Assembly: GCA_009859145.1 (NCBI GenBank)
Contig: VRVR01000019.1
Span: forward strand, 217,073-281,072
Length of the DNA stretch: 64,000 nucleotides
Reading direction: 5' to 3'
From: Andalucia godoyi
Taxonomy: Eukaryota; Discoba; Jakobea; Jakobida; Andaluciidae
This document shows positions 46,841 to 59,475 of the stretch, in pieces; the stretch's first letter is position 1, and each line of letters opens with the position of its first letter. The notes beneath the pieces are model-generated. The model had not been told where the DNA came from and did not search any database. It worked only from the letters and a program-made list of their open reading frames with translations. The translations under genes were made by a program, and so were the position numbers.

Positions 46841-48844
46841 ATGGCTTCATCTTTATCAGCATCATCATCGTTCAGACGAGCCCCTTCATCGAATCCGAAT
46901 CCGAATCCGAATTCTGCACAACCCGCATCTGCTTCGGGAGTGGCAACTTCGACGGCGAATGCGCTGAATGGAAAGGGTGTGGTTACATCTCTGTGGTTGG
47001 ATGCCTGGCGTGACTCGTTAGCTGGAATCCAGGCGTTTTCAGAGTGTGTGTGTCTTGCGGATTTGAACGGCGATGGCGACTACAAGTTGATAGTCGCTGA
47101 TAATTCGAAGCACTTGCGAGTGTTCAAAGGCACGTCCTTGGTGCATGAAAAGGGGCTATTGGACACCCCAATTGCTATTGCAGCGTACTATATGGACTAT
47201 GCAACTCCTCGGAGACCCGTCGTGGCCGTTGCAGCCGGAGGAAACGTATTCCTGTACAAGAACCTTGAGCCGTTCTACAAGTATTCCATTCCTGCAGTGA
47301 AGCTTTCAGATGACGAAATGCGCGTTTGGCAGGAACTGAAGGCTGCTCCGGTGCCCGTTGCAGCGGCAGCGAGTGGATTCGGATCTGGAGCTGGGTCAGA
47401 GAGCGATTTGCATGGGGATCGCAGCACGCACGACGGTTCAAAACGCGAGCTTTCTGAACAACAGCAGCAGCAGGTGGATGATGAAGACGTTGCAAAGTAC
47501 TATGCTGCGTTTCGGCTTCGATTGGAAGATGTTCGTTCCTGCGGTATCGTTATTTCCACGCGGTCGCAGGATTTTTTGTACCACATTGCTCAATCCAGCA
47601 CCACGGACTTGGCGTCGTGGGTCAAGCAGGTTGTCATGGAGCCATTCATGCAACAGTCCGTCGTGGTGTGTATGGCGGTCATGAACAAGGATCGTGAAGA
47701 CGATTCTGGGCTTGGATGTTTAGTAATTGGTACCGAGCATCGAGAAATTCTTGTGCTGGATCCGGCGGGTTCGAAGCTGCTGAAATCATGGACCCTGCCT
47801 TCGCCGCCTGTCTTTTTGTCCTGCACCGGAGTTATGGACGTCGACTATCGGATTACGGTCTCCTGCCGTGACGGAGTTGTTTACTCGATTAAGCAGGGAG
47901 AAGTGTCGGGTGATTCGATTGTGCTTGATGCGTATCCATGTGGACTTGTCCGCACGGGAAAGACGACAATTGTTGGGCTTGTGAACCATTCGTTGGTTGC
48001 ATACCAAGCGAAGGGAAAGCGAGCGTGGAGTGTAGCAAATCTGCCCTCTGCGATATCGGCCATGGATCTTGTACACTTCGGACTTCTCAAAACAGTTCGA
48101 GCGCTGGTGGTGGCTCTCGAGAATGGTGATGTGCGGGTCTACAATGAGCAAGCGCTCATTCACACAGCGACCATGCCGGAAGCGATGGTCGGGATGAAGT
48201 TTGGCAGATATGGGAGAGAGGACGCGTGCTTGATCCTGCTCGGCCGATCGGGATCGCTGTACATTAAGATATTGCCTCGAAAGGCGCAGCTGGACATCAA
48301 GGCGGATGTTGGACCGCCTCCTGAGCAAGACATCCCACTTGCTCTGCCCAAGAAGACAAAGCTGTATGTGGACCAGACGCACAGAGAGCGCGAGTTCTCG
48401 CTCGACATGCACAGAATATTCCAACGAGACTTGTGCCGCATCCGCCTCACAACGGTTCGAGCCTATGCCAAGATGGTGCTGGAGGGACAAGGCCCGGTAA
48501 GCTACACGGGCGGCGCTAACGTCAGACTGAACGCCAAGGTTCAAGGGCTCGGGCCATTGTTCAAGATCCGTTTGGAGCTCACGAATCAGGGAGCTGATTA
48601 CTTGCTGGCCGTGCCTGTGAGTTTTTCCTATAATCAATCCATCTATCGAGTGCATCCACCGCTGTTCTCGATCCCTTCGCTCGTCCCGGGTCTCAAGTAC
48701 ACCCAAACGGTTTCAGTGGAGTGTTTGGATTCCCAAGGCACGGCCGACATCATTCGGGTATTCTTGTGCAACCCGAAGGCGCCGATGCCGTATCTCACTG
48801 CCGTGATTAACATGCCTCCTTCTGAGCTTCCCTTCGCGGACTAG
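46841..48844 (+). CDS. BBS1: Bardet-Biedl syndrome 1 protein (BBSome subunit)
   Basis: A 667-residue protein. After 45 low-complexity residues the family start appears: SLWLDAWRDSLAGIQAFSECVCLADLNGDGDYKLIVADNSKHLRVFKG, the first blade of the BBS1 beta-propeller. It continues with YYMDYATPRRPVVAVAAGG and YKNLEPFYKYSIPAV. An insertion of about 60 polar residues with a Gln run follows blade 3. The end forms the gamma-adaptin-ear-like domain (…YNQSIYRVHPPLFSIPSLVPGLKYTQTVSVEC). The product recruits the BBSome to ciliary membranes through ARL6 and sorts ciliary membrane proteins. The ATG at 46841 follows a dinucleotide repeat. The gene is complete and unspliced. Confidence 0.96.
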   Translation: MASSLSASSSFRRAPSSNPNPNPNSAQPASASGVATSTANALNGKGVVTSLWLDAWRDSLAGIQAFSECVCLADLNGDGDYKLIVADNSKHLRVFKGTSLVHEKGLLDTPIAIAAYYMDYATPRRPVVAVAAGGNVFLYKNLEPFYKYSIPAVKLSDDEMRVWQELKAAPVPVAAAASGFGSGAGSESDLHGDRSTHDGSKRELSEQQQQQVDDEDVAKYYAAFRLRLEDVRSCGIVISTRSQDFLYHIAQSSTTDLASWVKQVVMEPFMQQSVVVCMAVMNKDREDDSGLGCLVIGTEHREILVLDPAGSKLLKSWTLPSPPVFLSCTGVMDVDYRITVSCRDGVVYSIKQGEVSGDSIVLDAYPCGLVRTGKTTIVGLVNHSLVAYQAKGKRAWSVANLPSAISAMDLVHFGLLKTVRALVVALENGDVRVYNEQALIHTATMPEAMVGMKFGRYGREDACLILLGRSGSLYIKILPRKAQLDIKADVGPPPEQDIPLALPKKTKLYVDQTHREREFSLDMHRIFQRDLCRIRLTTVRAYAKMVLEGQGPVSYTGGANVRLNAKVQGLGPLFKIRLELTNQGADYLLAVPVSFSYNQSIYRVHPPLFSIPSLVPGLKYTQTVSVECLDSQGTADIIRVFLCNPKAPMPYLTAVINMPPSELPFAD

Positions 48845-49162
48845 GAGGAGTTGTGTCTTTTTTTCTTCTGTTGCTTCTGTTGCTGGTGGTGATGGTAGTG
48901 GTGGTGGTGTTTATTTCTGTACAGCCTCCCCCCGTGCATTTCCAGTACAATCGGGATGATGGGTGGATAATCAAGACAGAAATGTATTCTTCTCTTCTCT
49001 TCTCCGTTTTTCTTTTTCTTTTTCTCTTCCTTTTTGGAAAAAACGAGCTGGACGAATTTGCGAGAACGTGCGGGACGCCGGTTTGTGACCCTGTTCGCAT
49101 CAGTACATACAACAATAAAAAGGAATTGCGAACACCGAAAATTTCATGATCTGCAGGGAATG
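48845..49162. other. convergent 3' region
   Basis: T/G-rich after BBS1 and A-rich towards 49130, with AATAAA at 49114-49119. No gene is seen. Confidence 0.5.
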
Positions 49163-49684
49163 CTATGTACGATAGGTGTCAGCCATTTGCCGTGCGGAGC
49201 GAACCATAGCCTCGTCGCGAATCAGCCGAGTCCAGATGTAGAGAAATCCAAAAGTAGATGCGACTAGTCCAAAGACGCCTGCCGTTTTTGCCCATTCAAA
49301 CTTGTCTTGGATGCACCACGTGTCGAAACTGAGTCCGTCCTGTCCATCGCGGAAGCACTGGCGATTGATGCACGAATCTCGGTTGTCACCATCGCACTGC
49401 GCACAGACACACTCATCTATCTTCTCCGAGCAACCCGGTGCGGACTCGCACAGGTCGTCTCCATCTTGTGGGCAAAACGTGCACTTCACATTCGCGAACC
49501 CTTGGGATCGCATCCGCTGTTCTGCTGAAGGACAGTATCCCCACTTGCGGCTGCATGCGCTAGTGAACCCCAAGGCAACCAAAACCACACTCGCGATGAT
49601 GGCGACCAGCAGAAACGGCAGAGTCCGTGTCTTGTAACTTCTTATTCGCACTTCTGCGACATGCGGATCAAACTCTTTCTCCAT
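49163..49684 (-). CDS. small two-span membrane protein with Cys-rich loop
   Basis: A 173-residue protein from the ATG at 49684 (MEKEFDPHVAEVRIRSYKTRT). A first membrane span lies at residues 22-42 (LPFLLVAIIASVVLVALGF). A loop of about 85 residues with twelve Cys (for example CTFCPQDGDDLCESAPGC and CVCAQCDGDNRDSC) should be disulfide-bonded in the lumen or outside. A second span near residues 132-152 (AGVFGLVASTFGFLYIW) is followed by a short basic tail. The layout suggests a secretory-pathway or plasma-membrane protein with a compact extracellular module. I do not recognise the family. Confidence 0.65.
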   Translation of the reverse strand: MEKEFDPHVAEVRIRSYKTRTLPFLLVAIIASVVLVALGFTSACSRKWGYCPSAEQRMRSQGFANVKCTFCPQDGDDLCESAPGCSEKIDECVCAQCDGDNRDSCINRQCFRDGQDGLSFDTWCIQDKFEWAKTAGVFGLVASTFGFLYIWTRLIRDEAMVRSARQMADTYRT

Positions 49685-50423
49685 TACTGCAGTGAGCCTG
49701 AACTGTACCTCGGCGTCGAGCAAAAGAACGCCTCGCAATTAATTGAATCGATCGATCTTTCTTACTTCTTCTCCTTCTAATTTTTTTTTTTTTTTTGATT
49801 CTGCGAGCCTCCAAAGCCTTTTCTCACCAACAGAAAAAAAACGCAACTTTGTCGTTTTCGTCCGGTACTTGGCTGAAAGCATTCTCTTCAGTTACTCTGT
49901 CTTTCTCCCGTCTCCTTGCTTCCCGTCTCCTTGCTTCCCGTCTCCCTTTTCCCTTTCCACTGCACGTCTTCTGAACCCATGGCAGTGCATGACTCGAACT
50001 TCCGTTGAAGTTGCAGCCAGTCGTATATTCCCCGGTTTACCAATAAACCTCGCAAGGATCTCTCATCAATCATCTCCAAAAGGCTCGTCATCCCGATATG
50101 GACATGTTGATGTGAAGCGAGAGTTATTAGGGCGTTGTTGCAGCGAAAAACTGCAAAAGGACAGGGCCCCTATCGGAGGAAAAAGCCAGTGCAGTTCGTT
50201 TGCCATCGTCATCCTCATCATCCTCATCATCATCCTCATCCTCATTATCATCATCATAATAATAAGAATAAGAATAAGAATAATAATAATAATAACTTAT
50301 TTTAAATTGTTATTGTTATTGATATTATTCTTGTTGTTGGACTCTCTCTCTCGTGATTTCTGTTTGTTGGTGTTTTTCGAGCTGGATCATCTGCACCTGA
50401 GGGGGATTGGATCGCGCTGAGAG
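49685..50423. other. divergent leader region
   Basis: A T run lies at 49782-49796. A 15-bp unit (CTTCCCGTCTCCTTG) is repeated at 49905-49945. ATC and AATAAG short repeats lie at 50210-50295. No gene is seen; a long open frame on the plus strand is low-complexity. Confidence 0.5.
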
Positions 50424-51458
50424 ATGGCTGCTGCTGCGACTGTTCACCCCAACCAGTGGTTTGATCCTGCAGTATTGCTGGAGCCATTGTCGTTTGGATT
50501 GCTGAAACCGGTGTATGGGCATGTTGATTATCGGTATGATGATCTGTTGTATGGAACACCGTCGTGGTGGACGTTTCTTGCCGAGCGCTTTCGGTTTGAT
50601 GTGACGTATTTCTTGTTTGGTGCTCCGTGGTATTTCAACGAAGCGTTCATTGCGATATGCTTCTTTCTTCCGGTGTATTATGTGCTGCGTCGCGCAGTTG
50701 AGTATGGGTTTCTCCGAAACCAAAGATTATTCAGTCGAGTTTCCAAGCGGTTCAGTGCGCTTTGTCCGCAGAATCGGTCGTTTGTGATTTCACAGGCAAC
50801 GTTTTTCCTTCAGTTTGTGACGATCCCGTTCTACGTTGCGTATGACTTTTGGAGCGGAACCTCGCAGATGATTCCAAACAGCCGAATGAAGGATCCTGTG
50901 GGACTGATGGGCCCGGTGATGTCGTGGCTGATGTTCTACCTGGGCGTTGTGTACATTTATGATACCTTTGTGCTGGTGCTTGTCGGACGGTTTGGGAAAT
51001 CCAGACCCGTTGGCTATGCCATGCTTGTGCTTCATCACCTGATGTGCGATTCATGCTTCATCTTTGGACCTGCTGCGCACTCGGGAGGAATTCTTATGGG
51101 TTGGCAAGTCATCTTCCAAGCAACCCACGCGTTCTACCACTTTTCCTGCGTGTACTCGCGCATCGGAGTCAATCCATCCGTCAAGAAATGGCTGTCGTGG
51201 CTCCACCAGAACGTGCATCTGCTTGGAATGCCCATCCCTATTATCGTGTACCAAGGTGTGTTTTTAGCAAGAGGAATTCTATATGACGGTCACTTGGACT
51301 CCTTCAGCTCTGGCTCTTCGTACTTTGCCTTCCGATTCTGCTTGTACTGCGGAATTCTTCCTCACTTCTTGCTGTATGCTTACTGGGTTTACGAAGCACA
51401 TATTGCTCCTCTCCTCTCCAAATCTACCAAAAAGTCTGCTAAACCAAAAGATCATTAA
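50424..51458 (+). CDS. multi-span membrane protein, TLC-like
   Basis: A 344-residue protein with about seven membrane spans. The pattern FVTIPFYVAYDFW … WLMFYLGVVYIYDTFVLVLVGRF … GYAMLVLHHLMCDSCFIFG … ATHAFYHFSCVYSRIG places a His-His pair and a conserved Asp as in TLC-domain proteins (TRAM, LAG1, CLN8 group). It ends with a Lys-rich cytosolic tail (KSTKKSAKPKDH), which could hold it in the ER. The start at 50424 (MAAAATVHPNQWFDP) gives a polar first 90 residues with aromatic patches. A lipid-related role is the usual expectation for this fold. The family call is by pattern only. Confidence 0.55.
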   Translation: MAAAATVHPNQWFDPAVLLEPLSFGLLKPVYGHVDYRYDDLLYGTPSWWTFLAERFRFDVTYFLFGAPWYFNEAFIAICFFLPVYYVLRRAVEYGFLRNQRLFSRVSKRFSALCPQNRSFVISQATFFLQFVTIPFYVAYDFWSGTSQMIPNSRMKDPVGLMGPVMSWLMFYLGVVYIYDTFVLVLVGRFGKSRPVGYAMLVLHHLMCDSCFIFGPAAHSGGILMGWQVIFQATHAFYHFSCVYSRIGVNPSVKKWLSWLHQNVHLLGMPIPIIVYQGVFLARGILYDGHLDSFSSGSSYFAFRFCLYCGILPHFLLYAYWVYEAHIAPLLSKSTKKSAKPKDH

Positions 51459-52400
<942 letters not shown>

Positions 52401-55400
52401 ATGGAAAACAGGAAATCGGGAGTCTTTGCATCGTCGTCGGACCAGTTTCCGGACAGCAGTGCCATGTTTGATGGCGGGTTTGTCCCTGATGAAAACCGCT
52501 CCAGCATGTCATTAACATCCTCCGCAACTGTCACGGCCAGATCGCTGCTGGACCGAATTCATACTCCGGAATGGTGGAAACGAGAGATATTTGGTTTTGT
52601 GCACGCCTTTCACCAGCTTAATATTCAGACGTATCTGTTTCGGTCCGCACGAGTGCTTGGGTCTTTCGTTTGGTACGTCCTTTCGATCATCGAGTTTCTC
52701 CAGCTGTTTGCGTTGTGCATGAGCGCTCCAGAACTTGCCAGCGACTCCTTTGCTTCCGGGTCGCAGCACAAGTGGGCAGTGTTCCTTGAACAGCTCCTGT
52801 ATTTTGGGTCTGCAAACAACCCATCATATTCCACCGTGGTGATTCGATTGTATTAATGGGGTGCACTGCTTCTGGGCGAAGTTGGAATGGTCTGCTTCGT
52901 TCGAATGCGCTTGAGCAGCCAACAGCCGATTCCTCGACATTTGCTGTCCTTGCTGTATCTGACGGTGAGCGCCAGTGGTACCATTTTCTTTCTTCCGTCG
53001 TTATTCGCATTTCTGCAACCAATGAATTGTTCATTGAACGCCCCTTCGAATTCCTATCTGCTCAGCCGTTCGCGAGACCAAATTGATGGCATGTTGTGCG
53101 TTGCTTCACCAAATGCCATTCAGGTTTTCTTTAGCGTCATGTTCCTGCTTCTGTCCGTCTTTTTGCGCTTCATCGAGTCCTTCTCAGTATTTTTTGGACA
53201 CGGACGCACAGAGACTGAATTTGACGTGGCAAATCCGTGGGCGTCGGGCCCGCCTGTCGTGTTGTTCAAGCTTCTTGTGGCTATTGTGCACTTCTTCATT
53301 GCAGATCGAGTGGCGACAGGGGTATTCTCTTTGATCGGCATTGCATTGGTCACTTTGAATTTTATTATATTCTTGCCGTACAAGCTTCGCTACGCCAACC
53401 GCGTTCGAACATTCCAGTTTTCCTCCTTGCTTTCCGCTGTTGTTGTAGCATTTGATGGCAGCGACATTTCTCTCTATCTCATCCTCCCCATCTCAGCTCT
53501 TGGAATAGTATTTGCGGAACTGTTGCTGCGTCTGCGAGTGAAACGGCTCTTGGCAAGATCAGAGATTTACTTTCGGCAAATTCGTAGAGAGGCCTCCTAT
53601 GGAGGGATAGATCCTGAGCCTGCGCTTCGCGGCAAATTTGCCGATGTGCCGATGTGCTCGCCCTCCCCAGCTCCGGACCAGCCTAAGTCGAATCAAGTAC
53701 TGCCACATGATGTGCAAACAAATGACCGTTTTGAAAGGCCAACTGCCGGGCAGGAAGCTTTGGACACCGCTCCTGCTGACCATGCAGTTGTGGATGTTGC
53801 AGGAGATGGAGATGACGGGAGCTACGGCTCTTCTCGTCGTGGCAGCACGCGACATACCCGCTGCCATGTCACGTTGCAGTGGTGGGAAGTAGTGGCAGCG
53901 TCGCAATGGTACCTTGATTGTGCTGTTCATCAAGTTTCACGTGCAAAGAAGCAGAAAGAAAGCCGGTTCGAGGCGCGGCGGGAGGTACCCAAAGATGTCA
54001 CGGATCGTATTGAATTGATCAAATCGTTTTACGAGGACTGTGTGGATTCTCAGCCAGACAATGCGCTCCTTCGCTTGCATGCAGTCGAGTTTCTTCTTTC
54101 CATGTCAAATGCCGAAGGCTCTTTATTTGGAATGGCAGTCGTCCAGGAAGTGCTCACGGATGCCGCTCTGCATCTGAACGAGATGTCAACACGAGCAAAA
54201 ATTAGTTGGATTGCCCTCGATGACATGCGCAGGTCTCTGGATTCGTCTGGAAGTGCTGAGTTGACATTGTATCTGCGGAAATCGACCAAGCATCTTCTGA
54301 ACATTATTCGTCTCACCGCTGTCTTTTGGGAGCTGCTGTTGCAGGAGAAGCCCAATGTCGAGACACTTGGTCAAGTTGTTCGGAGAATCGAGAGAGAAGA
54401 AGCACAGGCACAGCACGCGTACCGCATGATGCTCGTTCAGTATCCGACAACTCCTTCGGTTCTTCGCAGTTATGCGCATTTCCTCGAAGTCACCTCGATT
54501 GACATGGACGAGTCCGCGCATTATTATGCGCTCGCAGAGAGGTCAGAAAGTCGGCATAGCCAGCGGTATCGTTCGCTAAAAACCGGAAGTGTGGGAATGA
54601 AGGCCACCATGAGCATTGTTGCGCCAAGCTCAAAAAGCCACGCGCAGCGTCCTTCGGGGTCATCTTCACCACCCCACATTTCATCGGATGATTTGGTGAT
54701 GGCGGAATCAGGACATCACGCACCTGCGAGAGCGAAGGGACGCTCAGTATCCATGCAAGGTGGGGCAGGATTTGAAGAGACGTTGCACGAAGAAGGCGCG
54801 GATCGAAATCCAGTGTTTGATGAACAAGGCAGGAAGCGTACCATGGAAGAGCAGGCGCTCCTTGATCTACATGGGGACGACAAGAGCTCATCATCTTCCA
54901 ATCTATTTGCAAAGTCGGACGCAGATTACGAATTGCGAGACGACCTCCGAATGTTTCTTACGAAGCGATCGTCCGCTTACAAAGTTCTCACGGCAGCCAT
55001 TTGGGTGTCTCTTTTGTGTGTGTTGGCAATCGGAATTTCGGTGTTTGTCGTGAGCAATGGCACTTTGTCGTCTTCGGATGGACAGCTGGTTGCGGATGCT
55101 GGAGAAGTGCGGGAGCCCGTGGTGACAGCTGCCTTTATGGTGCGCATGGTAGAAGTGACGTCATTGAATGTTACAGGTGTCTTGGGATTAAATGGCACAT
55201 ATGCGCGCACCGCTGCTGTTGAATCAGCGGATTCTCTCGATAATGCAGTTTCTGTTGTTTACAAAAAGTCGTGGGGAAACACAATGTTGATTGACAAGTG
55301 GATGGAAAATTCCGTTCCAATTGTTTTCTTCAATCCAGTTACAAAGCAGTATGGCGCTTATCCATCTAGCCGAGAATTCATGTTTGGCGTTATCAGTCGC

Positions 55401-57818
55401 GGGGTTCGAAATTCGGTTGCACTCAGTGAATCGTTTTACCAGAATCCTCTGAACACCGGAAATGCCACCGAATTTCTTGCAGTAGTCATGAACGGGCCCA
55501 ACGTCTTTCTTGGAGCATGCCAAACGTTGGTGGACGTCTACGTGGATGTGTACCGAACAAGATCTACAAATGATCAGAATGTTCTGTGGATTCTGGGCTC
55601 CGTTGCTCTAGCAGTACCGATTCTCCTCTTTTTCTGCGTTTTTTGGCCGGCGACCTATCGCATCCGAGAAGAGAGACGCTCGATCAACAAGCTGTTTCTG
55701 TTGATTCCGAAGACTGAAGTGGCGTTGTTGTTGCGATCCGTGAAGGTGTCTCTAACCAGCGAGTTGTCGCGGGATTTTGCTCGGGCGAATGATCGCGGAG
55801 ATGTTCCGATGGACGCTGCTTCCCAAGGCAGTTCCAAGGATTCCGCTTCCATCATCTTGAGAGACGCCCGTGGCCAAGCAAGTTCGAAATCTGCTTTTGT
55901 TGTTCTAGCGATTTGTTTTGGAATTGCCATTGCTGCTGCTGGGACATTCATCTTTCTGATGTCAGTTTTTTCCGTGACCGCCATTCAGCAGCGATACGGT
56001 GATGCCGCATTGATCAATTACGCTGGCTACCGAAAAGCACTTGCACGGAAGGTTGTGTTTTACGCCAACGAATTGATTAGGTTTGATACAAGGTTTCCGT
56101 GGGCATCGAGTGGCACACGTGATGAACTGCGTGGTCTGATTATCGATGCCGTTACGGAACTGAAAACAATTCATGAAGGAGTGAAGTATGGCTCTTCTAA
56201 AATGGAAACACCTGCTTCTGTGGGCCGTAATTCTCATCAAGATGCATTGTTGTTCTCGGCGCGGTGCGCGAACAAAAATGATGTTGCTTGCATGTCGATG
56301 GACGAGTTGCTGCGAACCTTCTTCCTGACTGGACAGTACTTCGCGTACACCCCCGAGAGCGACTTGAGCTACTCTCATCCTGACTTCACCACTCTTGTTT
56401 CCATCATGATTTACCAGTTGGACCCATTGCTGGATCAATCCAAACAACTCTACGTAACCGGGTCCTCGTCAACTGTGGACGACACACAGATTTTGCTCAA
56501 TGTCCTATTTTCTCTCACTGTGGTTGTTGTCATCGTTTCTCTTGCCGCTTGCCAAGTCATGCTCTTTATGGTTTGGAAAGAAATGCGGCAGAATAGGAAA
56601 ATGCTGGCCATGGTTCCTGTGCTTGTCATGCAGCGTGTCCCCGCATTGGAGTTGTTCATACGATCCCACGGGGCGAAGCTTGACAAGCAGTTCGTGCAAG
56701 ATGCTGTCCGAGAATCCGAAGAGAAGACGTTGTCGGTTCTGGAGGCATCGGTGGATGGGGTGTTCTCTCTCAATGAAAATGGTATTATTGAACGAGTGTC
56801 GCCCGCTGCAGAAAAAATGTTCATGTGCGGTACTTCGTCATTCATTGGACGCCCATTTGAGGAGTTTGTGGACCATCTCAGGGATTTCACAGGCACTTCC
56901 GGCGGCGATGCGAAGAATGCAGAGCACACGGCGGATATGAGGCTACGAGAGGTATTGAAAGACTTGCTTTCCAAGAGCAAAGCATCGTCGGAAACCGCAA
57001 ACTATGAGGCCCGTGGACGGCGACCCGGCTCCGCAGAAGAGTTTCCAGTGCAAATATCCATCACAGCACGGCATATTCGAAAACAAGGGTATTTTGCTGC
57101 TTTTGTGCGGGATTTGACATTCTCTCGTCGACAGGAAGCGTTATTGAGGAGCGAAAGACAGCGATCAGACGACTTGTTGCTGAACATTCTTCCTCGATCG
57201 ATTGCAGTGCGACTGAAGAACAATGAGCAGCCCATTTATGACTCGTATCCCAGCGTGACACTGTGCTTCATTGACATGGTCAAGTTCACGGAGATGAGCT
57301 CCAAGATGACTCCTCGAGAATTGATTGTGCTGTTGTCGGATGTCTTCAGCCACATGGACGCGCTTTGTGCCAAGCATCGCATCGAGAAGATCAAGTTGAT
57401 CGGAGATTGCTTTTTTGGAGCAGCTGGTCTCTTTGAGCGCGTCCATGACCATGCTCTCGCAATGGTTGAATTTGGCAGAGATGTTTTCTTGATGCTTGAC
57501 AAGTTCAACAAGGAGCGTGGAACTACGCTGCAAATGCGAATGGGCATTAATTCGGGTCCCGTGATGGCTGGGGTTATTGGAACGACCAAGTTTGCATTCG
57601 ATCTCTTTGGAGACGCAGTCAATGTAGCCAGTCGCATGGAATCGAACGGCGTCGCGGGAAAGATTCACATTTCGCGTAACACATACGAACTCGTTTGGGA
57701 CAAAGTCCAGGTCGAAGATCGAGGCATGATGTCCATCAAAGGGAAAGGCGAAATGCAAACATTCCTTGTCAAGGACGTTCTTGGCGCCGAGTCTGGCTCG
57801 ATAAGCACTCCCTTGTAG
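52401..57818 (+). CDS. giant membrane adenylyl cyclase, TmcB-like N-terminus, PAS and class III cyclase; one in-frame TAA at 52854
   Basis: A reading frame of 1805 codons with a single internal stop (52854-52856, TAA followed by TGG). The frame is unchanged on both sides, and the protein on either side of the stop reads as one membrane-spanning region. The amino-terminal third has about eight membrane spans and a helical region with the phrase PTTPSVLRSYAHFLEVTSIDMDESAHYY, typical of tiny-macrocysts (TmcB-like) proteins. Two extracellular blocks between later membrane spans follow. Then comes a PAS domain near 56730-56900 (LSVLEASVDGVFSLNENGIIE). The catalytic domain has metal Asp residues in CFIDMVKF and LIGDCFF, the adenine-type Lys in IEKIKLIGD and Asp in FAFDLFGDAVN, and the Arg in NVASRMES. 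ATP rather than GTP is therefore the predicted substrate. AATAAA is at 57857-57862. Bax inhibitor-1 converges. Confidence 0.9.
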
Positions 57819-58022
57819 CTTAGCAATTGTACATCGCAACAGGAGCAAAAAGCGGTAATAAAGACGGCGACACTTTTTATCCAATACGTATATACCATCA
57901 ACAAGGAGGAGTGGGAGGAGGAGGTGGAGGACATAGTCCACGGAACTGATGCAAGGTAGATCGCTGGTGGAGACCACACACAAGCAACACACACAGGCAT
58001 ATCCCACGCGCATTCCGAGAAC

Positions 58023-58727
58023 TTAGCGCCGCTCCTTCTTTTCCTTCTTGAGCAAAATGATGAGAATCCGGACAAAGATGGCGACGAAGTCGATGAAGAG
58101 GTCCACTGCATGCCCTGCAACGTCGTAATCTCCGCCACAAGCCTTTTCGATCATCATTTGCGTATCAAAGAGGACGTATCCAGCGAATAGCAGCAGCCCC
58201 CCGTAGATTCTGAGCATGAAGAGGGCCTCGAAATGGAAGAAGAAGCTCAGCAGGGACATGAACAACAGCATATTCAGTCCCGATGCAAGCAGCGACGACA
58301 AGAAAAAGTACGATCGTCGCTGTGCGTACATGGCAGAGAGTGCAAACGACAAGAAAAGCACCGTGCAAGACAAGAACGCCGTGGTGATCAGGGCCGGATC
58401 CACAAGCAACGCATGTTCACAGAGCGGAGCAATGACGAGCCCCTTGGAAAAAGCCAGTGCCAATGCGCCCATTTTGCGCGAAGATTCATTCTGCGAAGTC
58501 ATAAAGAACATTAGTGACACGAACAGCCCGATCGTCCCAAACAGTGACGGAATCGCAAGCACTGAATGCGCCACAACACCCGCCGCAGCGACTCCGATCA
58601 TGGCCGCAAGGAAAGTGAACACGCGGACAATATGGGCGGAGACCGCCGGCGAAAGATCAGAAAATGAAAGAGCAGCTTTCCAGTTCACCTGGCCGCGGCT
58701 CGAAAAGAAGGAATCAACAGTCGGCAT
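58023..58727 (-). CDS. Bax inhibitor-1 (TMBIM family)
   Basis: A 234-residue ER membrane protein with seven hydrophobic helices. Landmarks of the BI-1/TMBIM6 branch are HIVRVFTFLAAMIGVAAAG near residue 32, ESSRKMGALALAFSKGLVIAPL, and the carboxy-terminal YVLFDTQMMIEKACGGDYDVAGHAVDLFIDFVAIFVRILIIL, which carries the pH-sensing Asp pair. It ends in a Lys/Arg tail (KKEKKERR). Family members leak calcium from the ER and dampen stress-induced death. The ATG at 58727 (MPTVDSFFSSRGQVNW) gives the normal length. Confidence 0.95.
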   Translation of the reverse strand: MPTVDSFFSSRGQVNWKAALSFSDLSPAVSAHIVRVFTFLAAMIGVAAAGVVAHSVLAIPSLFGTIGLFVSLMFFMTSQNESSRKMGALALAFSKGLVIAPLCEHALLVDPALITTAFLSCTVLFLSFALSAMYAQRRSYFFLSSLLASGLNMLLFMSLLSFFFHFEALFMLRIYGGLLLFAGYVLFDTQMMIEKACGGDYDVAGHAVDLFIDFVAIFVRILIILLKKEKKERR

Positions 58728-59310
58728 TCTTTTGGTCTTTTAGGCTTTCTTTCCAAAACCAACAAACCAGCAAACAAGCAACAGCGGGGGGAAAATTATA
58801 ATTAAAGACGAGCAAGGAGACTCTTGGATTCAGAAGATGCGGTGTATACAGCGACTTGGAGTGTAAACTTCTTCTTATAGATCGGTGAGTGATCAGAAGA
58901 ACGACAGCAAACAGCAAGGAAATCCAGTGACGCTAAAAGGAACCGCATAAGAATCGTCCGACCGAGAGCAGAATCAAGTTTCGCCAGCCCGTGCCCTTGC
59001 CTACCGTAAAAAAAAAACAAAACGAAGCATCCACGTCACGTGCTTGAGCAGGCAGGCGATGAACGTGATGCAACAATGTTTTTTCCCTCCCGCATTCGCA
59101 GCATCACCTCACTCGGTCCTCTTATGTCGGTCCACCAGTCCGCTCTCCAACGACTTCCTTTCATTGATATTTTCCTTTTCCCGTTTTTTTCCCGTTTTCT
59201 TCTTCTCGTCTCTCTACCCTGCGTCTCTCTTACTTCCTTCGATTTTGCTTTCACACGTTTACTTTCTAGATATCTACATTCCTCTCCGTCTGTTTCTTGC
59301 ATCACTACCG

Positions 59311-59342
<32 letters not shown>

Positions 59343-59475
59343 CTTTGCACTTTGGGGAAAAGATAAGAAGAAGAGTTTACGGAGAAACATAACAACAACA
59401 AAAACGTGAGTGAAAAAACAAACCAAAAAAACAAAACAAAAAACAAAAACAAAAGACAAGAGGAGAGAGAAAAAC
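58728..59475. other. divergent intergenic region
   Basis: T/C-rich from 59150 with an ATC repeat at 59310-59343 and an A-rich end (59395-59475) before the CDC14 ATG. No gene is seen. Confidence 0.5.

Noticed and set aside
47786-48706. 306-codon minus-strand frame
   Set aside because: It is an antisense shadow of BBS1.
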